Position numbers and translations under genes: made by a program. Positions 1 through 8,318 of a stretch of 64,000 nucleotides of DNA are shown in pieces (within the stretch, counting starts at the first letter, position 1; every line of letters begins with the position of its first letter). Origin of the DNA: Rhizosphaericola sp047606825. Its GTDB lineage: Bacteria > Bacteroidota > Bacteroidia > Chitinophagales > Chitinophagaceae. The stretch covers positions 1 through 64,000 of the forward strand of contig JASGDY010000089.1 in NCBI GenBank assembly GCA_047606825.1, in the 5' to 3' direction. A model generated the notes under the pieces. The model worked only from the letters and a program-made list of their open reading frames with translations, was not told the origin of the DNA and searched no databases.

Positions 1-248
1 GAAATAAGTCGATAGAAATAAAAGTTGTCTGAACGTAGCGAAGCGGAGTGAGTTTCTTTTGTTTCCGACTTATGCGTTGATTTTTAGTCAATTCAATACC
101 GTCTTGATTTTTTGGTTCTTTTGCATCAAGGCAAAAGAACATAACTTATTTAAAATCAAATTATGATGACTCTTTCTTATCCCGAACTTACGTTAAATAA
201 GTAAAAAGTAAAAAAAAGTTGATTGTTCAATTTTCGCTGGCCGGCGCA

Positions 249-296
249 GACGCCACGCCAGTAGAAGCACTAGTGGTCGGTGTCCTCACCGACCAC
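249..296 (+). repeat. Repeat module A, copy 1
   Basis: A 48-nt element ending in a hairpin with arms GTGGTCGGTG and CACCGACCAC around a 4-nt loop. A second copy in the same orientation is at 62194-62241, with the same stem but a different loop (TCCT here, AAGA there). A fragment of the right half is at 43981-44000. Conserved stem with variable loop suggests selection or spread as a folded element. Confidence 0.75.
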
Positions 297-322
297 TATT
301 TTCATCTAATGAGTGAAAATTT

Positions 323-364
323 GAACTATTCTCACCGACCGCGGAGCAGCCACCGTAGGTGAAC
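323..364 (+). repeat. Repeat module B, copy 1
   Basis: A 42-nt element that matches the reverse complement of 62131-62172 with two mismatches. Here it lies to the right of module A in forward orientation. At 62 kb it lies to the left of module A and is inverted, so the two modules move or recombine separately. Confidence 0.75.
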
Positions 365-494
365 AAAGCGAAATGCACCCGATATTGGCGGGTCAACGAC
401 TTTATAACAGAACGCAGTTTGCCGTCCTTATAGCGTAAACCATAAATCTTCCGTTGCAAACCATATTTTCTTTACTTTTACCTTTTTACTTGTT

Positions 495-878
495 ATGATC
501 ATGCCTTACTTGACCGTTACAGCATCCCAGTTGGGTGGCCGTGGCGTATTTACGACGGAAAATATACGTGTCGGGACGACGATAGAAATCTCACCCGTCG
601 TCGCCTTGTCGCCCGCCGACCGGAAGCATATTGAGAAAACGGAGCTATTGAACTATATATTTGAATGGGGCGAGGACTACAAGGGTGCCGGCGTGGCAAT
701 GGGATACTTATCGATGTACAACCATTCCTACCATGCCAACTGTATATACGAGATGGATTTTGAAAATCAGGAAATGCGTGTACGCACCGTCAAGCCCATC
801 AAGAAAGGCGATGAACTGACCATCAACTACAATGCCGTTCCGGACGACGAGACACCGATATGGTTTGATGCAAAATAG
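495..878 (+). CDS. SET domain-containing protein
   Basis: Small 127-residue protein of the SET family, S-adenosylmethionine-dependent protein-lysine methyltransferases. Visible landmarks are the N-terminal GRGVF (residues 15-19), the NHS motif (76-78) that in SET domains helps form the cofactor pocket and pseudoknot, and GDELTINY (105-112) ending in the catalytic-type tyrosine. It is a stand-alone minimal SET domain without pre- or post-SET cysteines, as is common in bacteria. The substrate is unknown; no bacterial role is implied by the sequence alone. It lies 139 bp upstream of rpmI, where infC is usually found, but has its own start. The ATG at 495 fits; a second ATG two codons later is an alternative. 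Confidence 0.85.
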   Translation: MIMPYLTVTASQLGGRGVFTTENIRVGTTIEISPVVALSPADRKHIEKTELLNYIFEWGEDYKGAGVAMGYLSMYNHSYHANCIYEMDFENQEMRVRTVKPIKKGDELTINYNAVPDDETPIWFDAK

Positions 879-920
879 GATGCTTTTCAAAATAATTTTT
901 TCCGGTCGGACAAAAATGCC

Positions 921-928
921 TACTTTTG
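921..928 (+). promoter_or_regulatory. Candidate -7 element for rpmI-rplT
   Basis: TACTTTTG matches the Bacteroidota -7 consensus TAnnTTTG and lies about 90 nt before the rpmI start. No TTG is found 19 nt upstream, so the -33 box is weak or absent. Confidence 0.5.
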
Positions 929-1017
929 CAGCCCCCAAAGGGAATTGCCCGTAAGGCTCGACAAGTTTCTACCTGAGTAGAACGCCAGCAGGGCGTAATC
1001 TTATTTAGATTATCATA
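929..1017 (+). promoter_or_regulatory. rpmI 5' leader with two hairpins
   Basis: Between the -7 element and rpmI are two adjacent small hairpins: 967-982 (TTCTAC, loop CTGA, GTAGAA) and 982-996 (ACGCC, loop AGCAG, GGCGT). By analogy with known L20-responsive leaders this could be an autoregulatory site for the rpmI-rplT mRNA. That role is inferred from position and structure only. Confidence 0.4.
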
Positions 1018-1215
1018 ATGCCAAAAGTTAAGACACATTCAGGTGCCAAAAAACGTTTTCATCTGACAGGAACCGGTAAAATTTCTTTCCAAAAACCGTT
1101 CAAGCGCCACATCCTTACCAAAAAATCAAAAAAGAGAAAGCGCGCCATGCGTATCGACGGTACGATAGCGAGCGTACAGAAAAAATTTGTCCTGCACCTC
1201 TTGGGTAGGAAATAG
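1018..1215 (+). CDS. rpmI: 50S ribosomal protein L35
   Basis: 65-residue, very basic protein of the large ribosomal subunit. The start MPKVKTHSGAKKRF and the internal RHILTKKSKKRKR are diagnostic for bL35, and the length is normal. It is followed by rplT 67 bp downstream, the conserved bacterial order. The usual upstream partner infC is missing here; a SET-domain gene sits in that place. Codon use and position fit a highly expressed operon. Translation starts at ATG 1018. Confidence 0.97.
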   Translation: MPKVKTHSGAKKRFHLTGTGKISFQKPFKRHILTKKSKKRKRAMRIDGTIASVQKKFVLHLLGRK

Positions 1216-1282
1216 TTGTTAAAGGAAAAGAAACCATTTTTACAATCCGTGCGACTTCGTGTCGTACCCAAACTTATACATT

Positions 1283-1627
1283 ATGCCACGTTCAGTAAAT
1301 GCTGTTGCTTCAAGGGCAAGAAGAAAAAGAATCCTCAAGCAAGCAAAAGGATACTACGGAAAACGTAAGAACGTCTACACCGTAGCCAAAAACATCGTTG
1401 AAAAAGGTATGACCTACGCTTACGTCGGTCGTAAACTCAAAAAACGCGACTACCGTCAACTGTGGATCGTCCGTATCAATGCGGCGGTACGCGCAGAAGG
1501 CCTGAAATACAGCGAATTCATCGACAAATTGAACAAAAAAGGTATCACCTTGGATCGTAAGATATTGGCCGACCTTGCCATGAACGAACCAGAGACCTTC
1601 AAAGCATTGGTTGATTCCGTAAAATAG
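1283..1627 (+). CDS. rplT: 50S ribosomal protein L20
   Basis: 114-residue bL20, an assembly protein of the 50S subunit that binds 23S rRNA and in several bacteria represses its own operon. The start chosen is ATG 1283 (MPRSVNAVASRARRKRIL), the family's invariant N-terminus. An in-frame upstream codon at 1259 would add eight unrelated residues. The body, including QAKGYYGKRKNVY and GRKLKKRDYRQLWIVRINAA, is typical. The gene is followed 22 bp later by a strong terminator. Confidence 0.97.
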   Translation: MPRSVNAVASRARRKRILKQAKGYYGKRKNVYTVAKNIVEKGMTYAYVGRKLKKRDYRQLWIVRINAAVRAEGLKYSEFIDKLNKKGITLDRKILADLAMNEPETFKALVDSVK

Positions 1628-1648
1628 GAGATTGACCGATAGATATCC

Positions 1649-1682
1649 AAAAGCTGCTCTTTTTATTTAGAGCGGCTTTTTC
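1649..1682 (+). terminator. Rho-independent terminator after rplT
   Basis: Arms AAAGCTGCTCT and AGAGCGGCTTT form a stem with one G-T pair and an A/T-rich loop, followed by a T run. It lies between convergent rplT and porP and could serve both. Confidence 0.8.
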
Positions 1683-1708
1683 TGTGTATATTGCTCAATA
1701 TGTTTTCC

Positions 1709-2734
1709 CTAGTACCACGGATTGGGCTTACGTATGTACGCCGACTTTTCAGGGTCTTTCTTAAACACGTACTGTAACGAGAGTTCCAGCCCATTCCGAC
1801 CTTGCACGACCGTCTTGGTATTGGACGTATTGATGTCGTAGGTAATACCCAGACGCACATTGTAATATTCCAGTCCAATGTAAGGGATGACGGCGTCATT
1901 GAGCCGGATCCAGCCACCGGCGAAGAAGTTGGTATTGGTCAGCGTGTTATAAGGGTCACTGATCTGGAATTGTAAGGCACCTCCGATCAGCGTTTCGTTT
2001 GTCCCGCTTTGTCTGCTGTGCAGGGCACTTAGGTGCAGATATTTTTGGTCGCCGGCAGGGAAGTATCCCCCACCGTGGAAAGTGTACCTGGGAGCGATTT
2101 GGAAATCTCCGATGGTGAAGTTCTGTTTCGGTCGGTTGATATGGTACATGCTTGTGCCGATGTAGTAGTTGTTATCCTCCGATGTGCTGTAGGTATAGAG
2201 CAGTCCTGCGTTGACGTCGAAATAGTGGTTTTTCAATGTGTTGTTGAAGTTCTCCTCCGATAGGTTGGTAAATCCGTAAGGTGTAATCTGGTCTGCGAAA
2301 CGTAGCCGGGAGGTATTGATGACCATGTCGGCATAAGTAGCCTGTAAGCCCAGTCCAATCTGTTGCCAACCTTCCGTGTCAAGGCCTTTGTGGAATGCAG
2401 AGGTAATGGAAAAATAGTTGAGATTGACCGCCCCCCTTGCACTTTTGTCGGTATAGCCAGATACGCCGACTGCGAGTCGGTCGCGATCGTCTATCCTGTT
2501 TTTCAGGATAGGCATGTCAACCGATCCTGTAAAGGTTTTGTATCCATTGTCGATATTGCTCCATTGGTTGCGAAAGTTGGCGTTGGCTCTAAAGTCCCCG
2601 TCAAATTTTCCGGCGAGTGCCGGGTTGATGGTCAAAGGTGCGGCAAAATACTGTGAAAAATGTGGATCCTGTGCTTTGGCATATACTAAAGATGTAGTCA
2701 GTATGGTATGGAAGACCTGTTTTTTCCAATTCAT
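1709..2734 (-). CDS. PorP/SprF family type IX secretion protein
   Basis: 341-residue outer-membrane protein of the PorP/SprF family, partner of the gliding/T9SS machinery of Bacteroidota. It begins with a signal peptide (cut near AKAQ-DPHFSQ). The start of the mature part, QDPHFSQYFAAPLTINPALA, is the family hallmark: it is where the short N-terminal stretch and the proline/asparagine turn sit. The C-terminus LELSLQYVF fits a beta-barrel end. No PKD-repeat, gldK-N or SprB-like adhesin gene is adjacent, so this copy is an orphan. Such orphans often pair with large secreted adhesins elsewhere in the genome. Confidence 0.92.
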   Translation of the reverse strand: MNWKKQVFHTILTTSLVYAKAQDPHFSQYFAAPLTINPALAGKFDGDFRANANFRNQWSNIDNGYKTFTGSVDMPILKNRIDDRDRLAVGVSGYTDKSARGAVNLNYFSITSAFHKGLDTEGWQQIGLGLQATYADMVINTSRLRFADQITPYGFTNLSEENFNNTLKNHYFDVNAGLLYTYSTSEDNNYYIGTSMYHINRPKQNFTIGDFQIAPRYTFHGGGYFPAGDQKYLHLSALHSRQSGTNETLIGGALQFQISDPYNTLTNTNFFAGGWIRLNDAVIPYIGLEYYNVRLGITYDINTSNTKTVVQGRNGLELSLQYVFKKDPEKSAYIRKPNPWY

Positions 2735-2829
2735 GTTGTGTGGAATCCCTTTGTTTATGACTATTAACGTATTTGAGGTGTTTTATTGTGTTTCCGGCAT
2801 TCTTTAATTTTCTGGTTCTTTCCACTAGT

Positions 2830-2872
2830 TGTAAAAAAACAAGTGCGCCGTAGCAGACTGCTACGGCGCACT
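2830..2872 (-). terminator. Terminator of rpsA
   Basis: Perfect 15-bp inverted repeat, 2842-2856 against 2858-2872. On the reverse strand it is followed by TTGTTTTTTTAC. It lies 25 bp past the rpsA stop. Confidence 0.9.
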
Positions 2873-2896
2873 GTTATTAAGGAAGGAGCATTATGG

Positions 2897-4801
2897 TTAT
2901 CCTTTTTCCTCTTCCTTCAATTTTGCCTTTATTTCAGCCAAGGCTCCAAGGTCTCCAAGCGTGGTTTTTTCGTTCTTAGCTTGGCTCTGGAGGTTTTTGA
3001 CTGCCTGTTTGGTAGATTCCTGTTCTGCACGGGCTTCTTTTTTAACCGCTTCTTCGACAGCGTGCTGTGCCTGTTCCCAGATGCGGGCGTGGCTCAATAC
3101 GATGCGTTTTTCGTTGCGGTCAAATTCGATGACCATGAAGTTGTTGGTTTCATCCGCAGCGATGGAAGTTCCGTTTTCTTTTGCCAGGTGGCGGTTAGGA
3201 ACAAATCCTTCCAATCCGTAAGGCAACTGGACGATAGCACCTTTTTCATCCTTGCGGATGACGGTTCCTTCGTGGACGGAGCCGATGCCGAAAGTCGCTT
3301 CCAGTGTGTTCCAGGGATCTTCTTCCAGTTGCTTGTGTCCCAACTGCAATTTGCGGTTTTCCTTGTCGATCGCCAGGATGATGACGTCGATGTCGTTGCC
3401 GACCTTGGTGTATTCTGATGGGTGGTTGAAACGTTTCAGCCAGCTAAGGTCGCTGATGTGTATCATGCCGCCGATGCCAGGTTCCAGTTCAACAAACACG
3501 CCGTAAGGGGTGATGTTTTTGACAACACCGGTGTGCTTGCTGTTTTCAGGATATTTGTTTTCGATGGTTTCCCATGGGTCTTCCGTCAACTGTTTGATGG
3601 AAAGGCTCATCTTACGTGCTTCCTTGTCCAAAGTGACGACTTTCGCTTCGTGTTCGTCGCCAAGTTTGAAAAATTCTTTCGCGTTGATAGGCGTGTTGGC
3701 CCAAGTGATTTCGCTTACGTGTACAAGACCTTCGACACCTGGAAGTATTTCCAGGAAAGCACCGTAGTCTTCGATGTTGACGACTTTGCCTTTGACGGTA
3801 GCGCCTTCGACGATGTTTTCAGGCAGCACGTCCCATGGATGTGGTGTCAGTTGTTTCAGGCCAAGACTGATACGTTTTTTGTCGTCGTCGAAGTCGAGAA
3901 CAACCACGTTCAGTTTCTGGTCGAGTTTCAGCACCTCGGCAGGGTGCGAGATACGACCCCAGGAGATGTCGGTGATGTACAGCAGACCGTCCAGGCCGCC
4001 AAGATCCATGAACGCACCGAAGTCCGTAATGTTCTTGACCGTACCTTCCAATACTTGGCCTTTTTCCAGTTTGCTGATGATTTCGGCTCTTTGGGCCTCG
4101 ATATCGCTTTCGATAAGCGCTTTATGGGAAACGACAGCGTTTTTGATGGTTTCGTTGACTTTAACGACTTTAAATTCCATTGTTTTACCAACGAACTGGT
4201 CGTAATCGGTAACGGGTTTGACGTCGATCTGTGAACCGGGCAGGAATGTTTCCATGCCAAATACGTCCACGATCAAGCCACCTTTCGTTTTGCTGGTAAC
4301 GACACCCGTAACGATTTCGCCGGTTTTGTGTACTTCCACGATTCTTTCCCAAGCGCGGAAGATACGTGCAGAGCGACGGCTAAGGTTGAGGTGTCCGTTG
4401 CGGTCTTCTTTTTCCAGAACCATGACTTCCACTTTGTCGCCGATGGACAGGGAAGGCAGGTCGCGAAATTCATTGAGGGAAATCAGGCCATCGCTTTTGA
4501 AACCGATGTTGATAACGGCATCCGTCTTGGTAAGTCCTACGACCGTACCTTCGACGAGTTCGCCATCCTCAATCTGGACAAAAGTGTCGTCGTACACTTT
4601 GTCGTATTTTTCTTTTTCTTCCTTGGTGTAGTGGGAAACGTTGCGTTTGTCCACACTCCAGTCGAAGTCATCGTGAGCGGAAAGAACAATTTCCACTTCG
4701 TTTTGCACGGGTACATTTGTTGTCGCTGTAGGCTCGGCAGTCACGACTGCGGGAGTCTCCTGTGCTTCAGCGTTTGGATGAACAATATTGTTTTCACTCA
4801 T
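2897..4801 (-). CDS. rpsA: 30S ribosomal protein S1
   Basis: 634-residue S1, the mRNA-binding ribosomal protein. Six S1 RNA-binding domains follow an acidic N-terminal extension. Their starts can be recognised as GELVEGTVVGLTKTD, GEIVTGVVTSKTKG, GQVLEGTVKNITDFGAF, GATVKGKVVNIEDYGAF, SKHTGVVKNITPYGVF and GSVHEGTVIRKDEKG, with a lysine/glutamate-rich tail. The start chosen is ATG 4801 (MSENNIVHPN), preceded by GGGAG about 6 nt upstream; the longer frame to 4837 adds residues that overlap the leader. A canonical promoter lies at 4891-4920 on the reverse strand, inside the start of the divergent gtrA-like gene. Confidence 0.96.
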   Translation of the reverse strand: MSENNIVHPNAEAQETPAVVTAEPTATTNVPVQNEVEIVLSAHDDFDWSVDKRNVSHYTKEEKEKYDKVYDDTFVQIEDGELVEGTVVGLTKTDAVINIGFKSDGLISLNEFRDLPSLSIGDKVEVMVLEKEDRNGHLNLSRRSARIFRAWERIVEVHKTGEIVTGVVTSKTKGGLIVDVFGMETFLPGSQIDVKPVTDYDQFVGKTMEFKVVKVNETIKNAVVSHKALIESDIEAQRAEIISKLEKGQVLEGTVKNITDFGAFMDLGGLDGLLYITDISWGRISHPAEVLKLDQKLNVVVLDFDDDKKRISLGLKQLTPHPWDVLPENIVEGATVKGKVVNIEDYGAFLEILPGVEGLVHVSEITWANTPINAKEFFKLGDEHEAKVVTLDKEARKMSLSIKQLTEDPWETIENKYPENSKHTGVVKNITPYGVFVELEPGIGGMIHISDLSWLKRFNHPSEYTKVGNDIDVIILAIDKENRKLQLGHKQLEEDPWNTLEATFGIGSVHEGTVIRKDEKGAIVQLPYGLEGFVPNRHLAKENGTSIAADETNNFMVIEFDRNEKRIVLSHARIWEQAQHAVEEAVKKEARAEQESTKQAVKNLQSQAKNEKTTLGDLGALAEIKAKLKEEEKG

Positions 4802-4890
4802 AAAAAATCTCCCGAGGGATTTGATTCGGGAGCGCAAAGGTAAGATTTTTTCTGCTACCGTCTACAATTTTCGCACTACATTTGCGCGCG

Positions 4891-4920
4891 CAAAAGTAAT
4901 ATGTACCGATTACATCTCAA
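4891..4920 (-). promoter_or_regulatory. Canonical promoter for rpsA
   Basis: On the reverse strand: TTG (4918-4920), a 19-nt spacer, then TACTTTTG (4891-4898), an exact TTG-N19-TAnnTTTG match. Transcription would start near 4884, giving a leader of about 80 nt. A second -7-like box (TACCTTTG, 4835-4842) lacks a spaced TTG. The plus strand carries TACATTTG at 4877-4884, facing this promoter. Confidence 0.75.
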
Positions 4921-5395
4921 AGTCAAGCAGGCTATATTGTCTTTTCTGGATTTTTTCTATCCACTGTTTCGGCGTTTTCTGCCGTTGCAGACGTATCGGT
5001 ATGCGGCCTGTGGCGGCGGCAACCTGTTGTTGAGCATGGTGTTGTATCCGGTGGTTTACAATTTTGTATTGAAGCAACAGGTGGTTTATATTGGTCCGAT
5101 AGCCATATCGGCGCATATCGCGACGTTGTTTCTGACGTTTCTGATTACGTTTCCGATAGGTTTTTATCTAAGTATGTTCGTCGTGTTCCAAGGGTCGGAA
5201 CTCCCAAGGCGGATACAGCTTTTCCGGTATTTTCTGGTCGTGCTGGTATGTCTGGTACTCAATTATTGGCTGATGAAACTGTTTGTGGGTATTTTCCATT
5301 GGTGGTCTACGCCGTCCTATTATGTCAATGTCGTGCTGGTGACAGCGTTCAGCTATTTTTCGCAAAGGTATTTTTCGTTTAAGAAAAAAGATTAG
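4901..5395 (+). CDS. GtrA-like membrane protein
   Basis: 164-residue integral membrane protein with four predicted helices (about residues 36-55, 66-90, 104-125, 138-155). It ends in SYFSQRYFSFKK, the typical GtrA/DPMS tail with the aromatic-basic motif. GtrA-family proteins are linked to transfer of lipid-linked sugars across the membrane for surface-glycan decoration. galE lies 128 bp downstream, which is compatible with sugar metabolism but not proof of an operon. The start ATG 4901 lies within the rpsA promoter, so the two divergent genes share control DNA. Confidence 0.85.
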   Translation: MYRLHLKVKQAILSFLDFFYPLFRRFLPLQTYRYAACGGGNLLLSMVLYPVVYNFVLKQQVVYIGPIAISAHIATLFLTFLITFPIGFYLSMFVVFQGSELPRRIQLFRYFLVVLVCLVLNYWLMKLFVGIFHWWSTPSYYVNVVLVTAFSYFSQRYFSFKKKD

Positions 5396-5523
5396 AGCAT
5401 TGGCATGTCAATACAAATCGGTAGAGAATGAAATAGACAAACCCTTGTTTTCCCTTTGCCATAACATATTTTTACTTTTATCTTTTTACTTTTATTTTTA
5501 CACCGACAACAATCAATCATCAA

Positions 5524-6552
5524 ATGAACAAAATACTAGTTACTGGAGGTTGTGGCTACATCGGCGCGCACACCGTCGTGGATCTGATGGACAATGACGT
5601 GGAAGTTATCTCCATCGACGACAATTCCAAGTCTACAACCAAGCTATTGGACGGTATTGAAAAAATCACCGGAAAAAAGCTCAAAAACTATCAGGTGGAC
5701 CTCAAGGACTATGCAGCCGTAAAGCAGGTGTTTGAAGAAAACAAAGATATCGACGGCATCATCCATTTCGCGGCATACAAGGCTGTCGGCGAATCGGTGG
5801 AATTGCCTTTGTATTATTACGAAAACAACCTTGTCGGTTTGGTCAACCTGTTGAAAAACGTGGAAGAATACAAAGTCCCCTCTTTCGTGTTTTCCTCTTC
5901 CTGCACGGTGTACGGCAACCCCGACAGGATTCCCGTAACGGAACAGACGCCTACCAAACCTGCCGAATCGCCCTACGGTGCGACCAAGCAGATGGCGGAA
6001 ACCATATTGAAGGACTACGCGAAAGTACATCCGGAAACCAACATCGTCCTGCTGCGTTATTTCAACCCCGTCGGTGCGCATCCGTCCATCGAAATAGGAG
6101 AGCTGCCGCTCGGAAGGCCGCAGAACCTCGTTCCGGCCGTGACGCAGACAGCTATTGGCAAGCTGCCGCAGATGGTTGTTTACGGTGATGATTATGACAC
6201 GAGGGACGGAAGTTGCCTACGCGATTTTATCCATGTGTCGGACATCGCACACGCACATTCGCTGGCGATTGAATATGTGGAAAGAGGTAAGAACAAGACC
6301 AATTGTGAGGTTTTCAATCTCGGTTCCGGCAATGGTGTGACGGTATTGGAGGTCATCAAGGCATTTGAAAAAGTGAGCGGCGTCCCTCTCAATTATACAA
6401 TCGGGCCCAGACGTACCGGCGACGTCATTGCCATCTATGCCAACAACCAGCACGCCGTTTCCGAACTCGGCTGGCAGCTCCAATACAACCTCGACGACAT
6501 GATGTCCACCGCATGGAAATGGGAACTGAAACTGAAAGAAGAAGGAGTGTAA
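5524..6552 (+). CDS. galE: UDP-glucose 4-epimerase
   Basis: 342-residue short-chain dehydrogenase-type epimerase interconverting UDP-glucose and UDP-galactose. The N-terminal Rossmann motif GGCGYIGAH binds NAD. Ser-Ser-Cys-Thr (SSSCTVYG) and the catalytic Tyr151/Lys155 (SPYGATK) are intact. The RYFNPVGAHPSIEIGE segment and the GDV-IYAN C-terminal signature are GalE-specific. Length is normal. It stands alone, with the gtrA-like gene upstream and a transketolase half downstream after 131 bp. Confidence 0.95.
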   Translation: MNKILVTGGCGYIGAHTVVDLMDNDVEVISIDDNSKSTTKLLDGIEKITGKKLKNYQVDLKDYAAVKQVFEENKDIDGIIHFAAYKAVGESVELPLYYYENNLVGLVNLLKNVEEYKVPSFVFSSSCTVYGNPDRIPVTEQTPTKPAESPYGATKQMAETILKDYAKVHPETNIVLLRYFNPVGAHPSIEIGELPLGRPQNLVPAVTQTAIGKLPQMVVYGDDYDTRDGSCLRDFIHVSDIAHAHSLAIEYVERGKNKTNCEVFNLGSGNGVTVLEVIKAFEKVSGVPLNYTIGPRRTGDVIAIYANNQHAVSELGWQLQYNLDDMMSTAWKWELKLKEEGV

Positions 6553-6683
6553 AGAAAACTGTCAGCCTTTAGCTGCTGGCTGTTAGCTCAAACCGAAAAT
6601 ATCTTTAAATGTAAGGTTTGGCAATCCAAACGTCATTTTTTTTTGCTAACATTGCAACCGAAATATTAATCAAACCATTTATA

Positions 6684-7652
6684 ATGTTAAAAGATACAGT
6701 CAAAGTTCAGAACGAAAAGGAAACCAGGGCTGGTTTTGGTGAGGGTATATACGAAGTAGGTAAAAAAAATCAGGACGTCGTTGTGTTGACGGCGGATTTG
6801 GCAGGGTCTTTCAAGTTGGAGCCTTATATCAAGGACTTCTCCGACAGGTACCATGAAGTGGGTATTGCGGAAGCCAATATGATCGGCATTGCCGCAGGCC
6901 TGACAATAGGTGGCAAGATTCCATATACAACGACTTTTGCGAATTTCAGTACAGGACGTGTATATGACCAGATACGGCAGAGCATCGCTTACAGCAACAA
7001 GAACGTAAAAATATGCGCCAGCCATGCCGGACTGACCTTGGGCGAAGACGGTGCAACGCACCAGATACTGGAAGACATCGGCTTGATGAAAATGTTGCCA
7101 GGCATGACGGTCATCAACCCTTGCGACTTTAACCAGACCAAGGCGGCGACCATTGCTATTGCCGATTACCAAGGACCTGTTTACCTGCGTTTTGGACGTC
7201 CAAAATGGCCTAACTGGACTACCGTTGACGGCAGTGACTTCGTCATAGGCAAGGCACAGGTGGTTTCGGAAGGTACAGACGTTTCCATTTTCGCTTGCGG
7301 CCACATGGTCTGGAAAGCCATCGAGGCTGGACTGGCACTGGAAGAAAAAGGCATCAGCGTGGAAGTCATCAACATACACACTATCAAACCTTTGGACACG
7401 GAAGCCATCATCAAATCCATCTCCAAGACCAAAGCCGCCGTCACAGTGGAAGAGCACAACATCTGGGGCGGTCTGGGCGAAAGTGTTGCGCATGTAGCAG
7501 CGACCAATTTCCCTGTTCCTATTGAGTTGGTCGGTACGCAGGACACTTTTGGAGAAAGTGGTACGCCCGCACAGCTTTTGGAAAAATACGGTCTGGATGC
7601 GCCACATGTCATCGCAGCCGTCGAAAAGGTATTAGCAAGAAAAAATGCTTAA
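6684..7652 (+). CDS. Transketolase, C-terminal subunit
   Basis: 322-residue protein equivalent to the second half of transketolase: the pyrimidine-binding domain (about residues 10-175, containing ADLAGS, EVGIAEANMIGIAAGL and HAGLTLGEDGATHQ) and the C-terminal transketolase domain (about 190-310). In split transketolases it works as a heteromer with an N-terminal PP-binding subunit that carries the GDG motif. That partner is not encoded next to it in this window. The start is ATG 6684 (MLKDTVKVQNEKETR); an upstream in-frame codon at 6618 adds 22 non-family residues. A 1-deoxyxylulose synthase-like role is less likely at this size. Confidence 0.9.
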   Translation: MLKDTVKVQNEKETRAGFGEGIYEVGKKNQDVVVLTADLAGSFKLEPYIKDFSDRYHEVGIAEANMIGIAAGLTIGGKIPYTTTFANFSTGRVYDQIRQSIAYSNKNVKICASHAGLTLGEDGATHQILEDIGLMKMLPGMTVINPCDFNQTKAATIAIADYQGPVYLRFGRPKWPNWTTVDGSDFVIGKAQVVSEGTDVSIFACGHMVWKAIEAGLALEEKGISVEVINIHTIKPLDTEAIIKSISKTKAAVTVEEHNIWGGLGESVAHVAATNFPVPIELVGTQDTFGESGTPAQLLEKYGLDAPHVIAAVEKVLARKNA

Positions 7653-7676
7653 CCACATTTAAGGATATTTTATATT

Positions 7677-7707
7677 GACCCGCCAGTAGGTGGGTCGTTT
7701 TTTGTTT
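7677..7707 (+). terminator. Terminator after transketolase gene
   Basis: Arms GACCCGCC and GGTGGGTC (one G-T pair), loop AGTA, followed by a T-rich run. Confidence 0.75.
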
Positions 7708-7734
7708 TAATATCATCAATAAAGGCAAGAATCC

Positions 7735-8286
7735 TTGACTCATTTGGACGATAGCATACTGCTCAGCCAGTTTCGCAACGAAGGCACTCGGGTACAGGCG
7801 TTTAACGCCATGGTCAAAAAGTACCAAGAAAAGCTGTATTGGCATATACGTCGCATGGTCATTAGCCATGACGATGCCAACGACGTACTTCAAAACGTAT
7901 TGGTCAAAGTATGGAAGAGCCTGGAACATTTCAGGGAAGACAGCCAGCTCTACACCTGGCTCTACCGTATTGCGACCAATGAATGCCTCACATTCCTAGA
8001 ACAGCAGAAGAGGAGGGTGGCCAACAGTTTTGAGGACGTGGAGGAGATGCTTTCCAATAAAATAAAGGCAGAGCCTGGCTTTGACGCGCAGCGTGTGGAA
8101 TGGAAACTCCAGCTTGCCATACAGTCGCTCCCCGACAAACAACGGCAGGTTTTCAACCTCCGCTACTACGATGAAATGCCTTACGAAAAGATGAGTGCCG
8201 TCCTACATACCAGCGAGGGCGCACTGAAGGCGAGCTACCACCATGCCGCAAAAAAAATAGAGGAATTTTTAAAAAATAATGTCTAA
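7735..8286 (+). CDS. ECF-type RNA polymerase sigma factor
   Basis: 183-residue sigma-70 family extracytoplasmic-function sigma factor. Region 2 spans about residues 20-90, with the helix DDANDVLQNVLVKVWKSLEHF and the region-2.4 stretch TWLYRIATNECL. Region 4 spans about 125-178 (QSLPDKQRQVFNLRYYDEMPYEKMSAVL). The reading frame begins with TTG at 7735 after an AAGGCAAG purine stretch; the next ATG (7811) would remove part of region 2, so the TTG start is preferred. It is the first gene of a three-gene operon with a membrane anti-sigma-like protein and a Spy-like exported protein. Confidence 0.9.
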   Translation: MTHLDDSILLSQFRNEGTRVQAFNAMVKKYQEKLYWHIRRMVISHDDANDVLQNVLVKVWKSLEHFREDSQLYTWLYRIATNECLTFLEQQKRRVANSFEDVEEMLSNKIKAEPGFDAQRVEWKLQLAIQSLPDKQRQVFNLRYYDEMPYEKMSAVLHTSEGALKASYHHAAKKIEEFLKNNV

Positions 8287-8318
8287 TTAAACATTCTCCC
8301 TGAAAAAGTATCTAACGA

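Larger units (their letters stand above)
1..494. other. Non-coding left edge with repeat remnants
   Basis: No convincing gene is visible here. The stretch holds a 9-bp-stem hairpin at 115-140 (GTTCTTTTG against CAAAAGAAC) and two repeat modules (249-296 and 323-364) that recur near 62.1-62.2 kb. The rest is AT-rich sequence leading to the SET-domain gene. Confidence 0.6.

Noticed and set aside
2786..4843. Several forward-strand ORFs of 80-270 codons
   Set aside because: They mirror the rpsA coding sequence on the other strand and show no family features.
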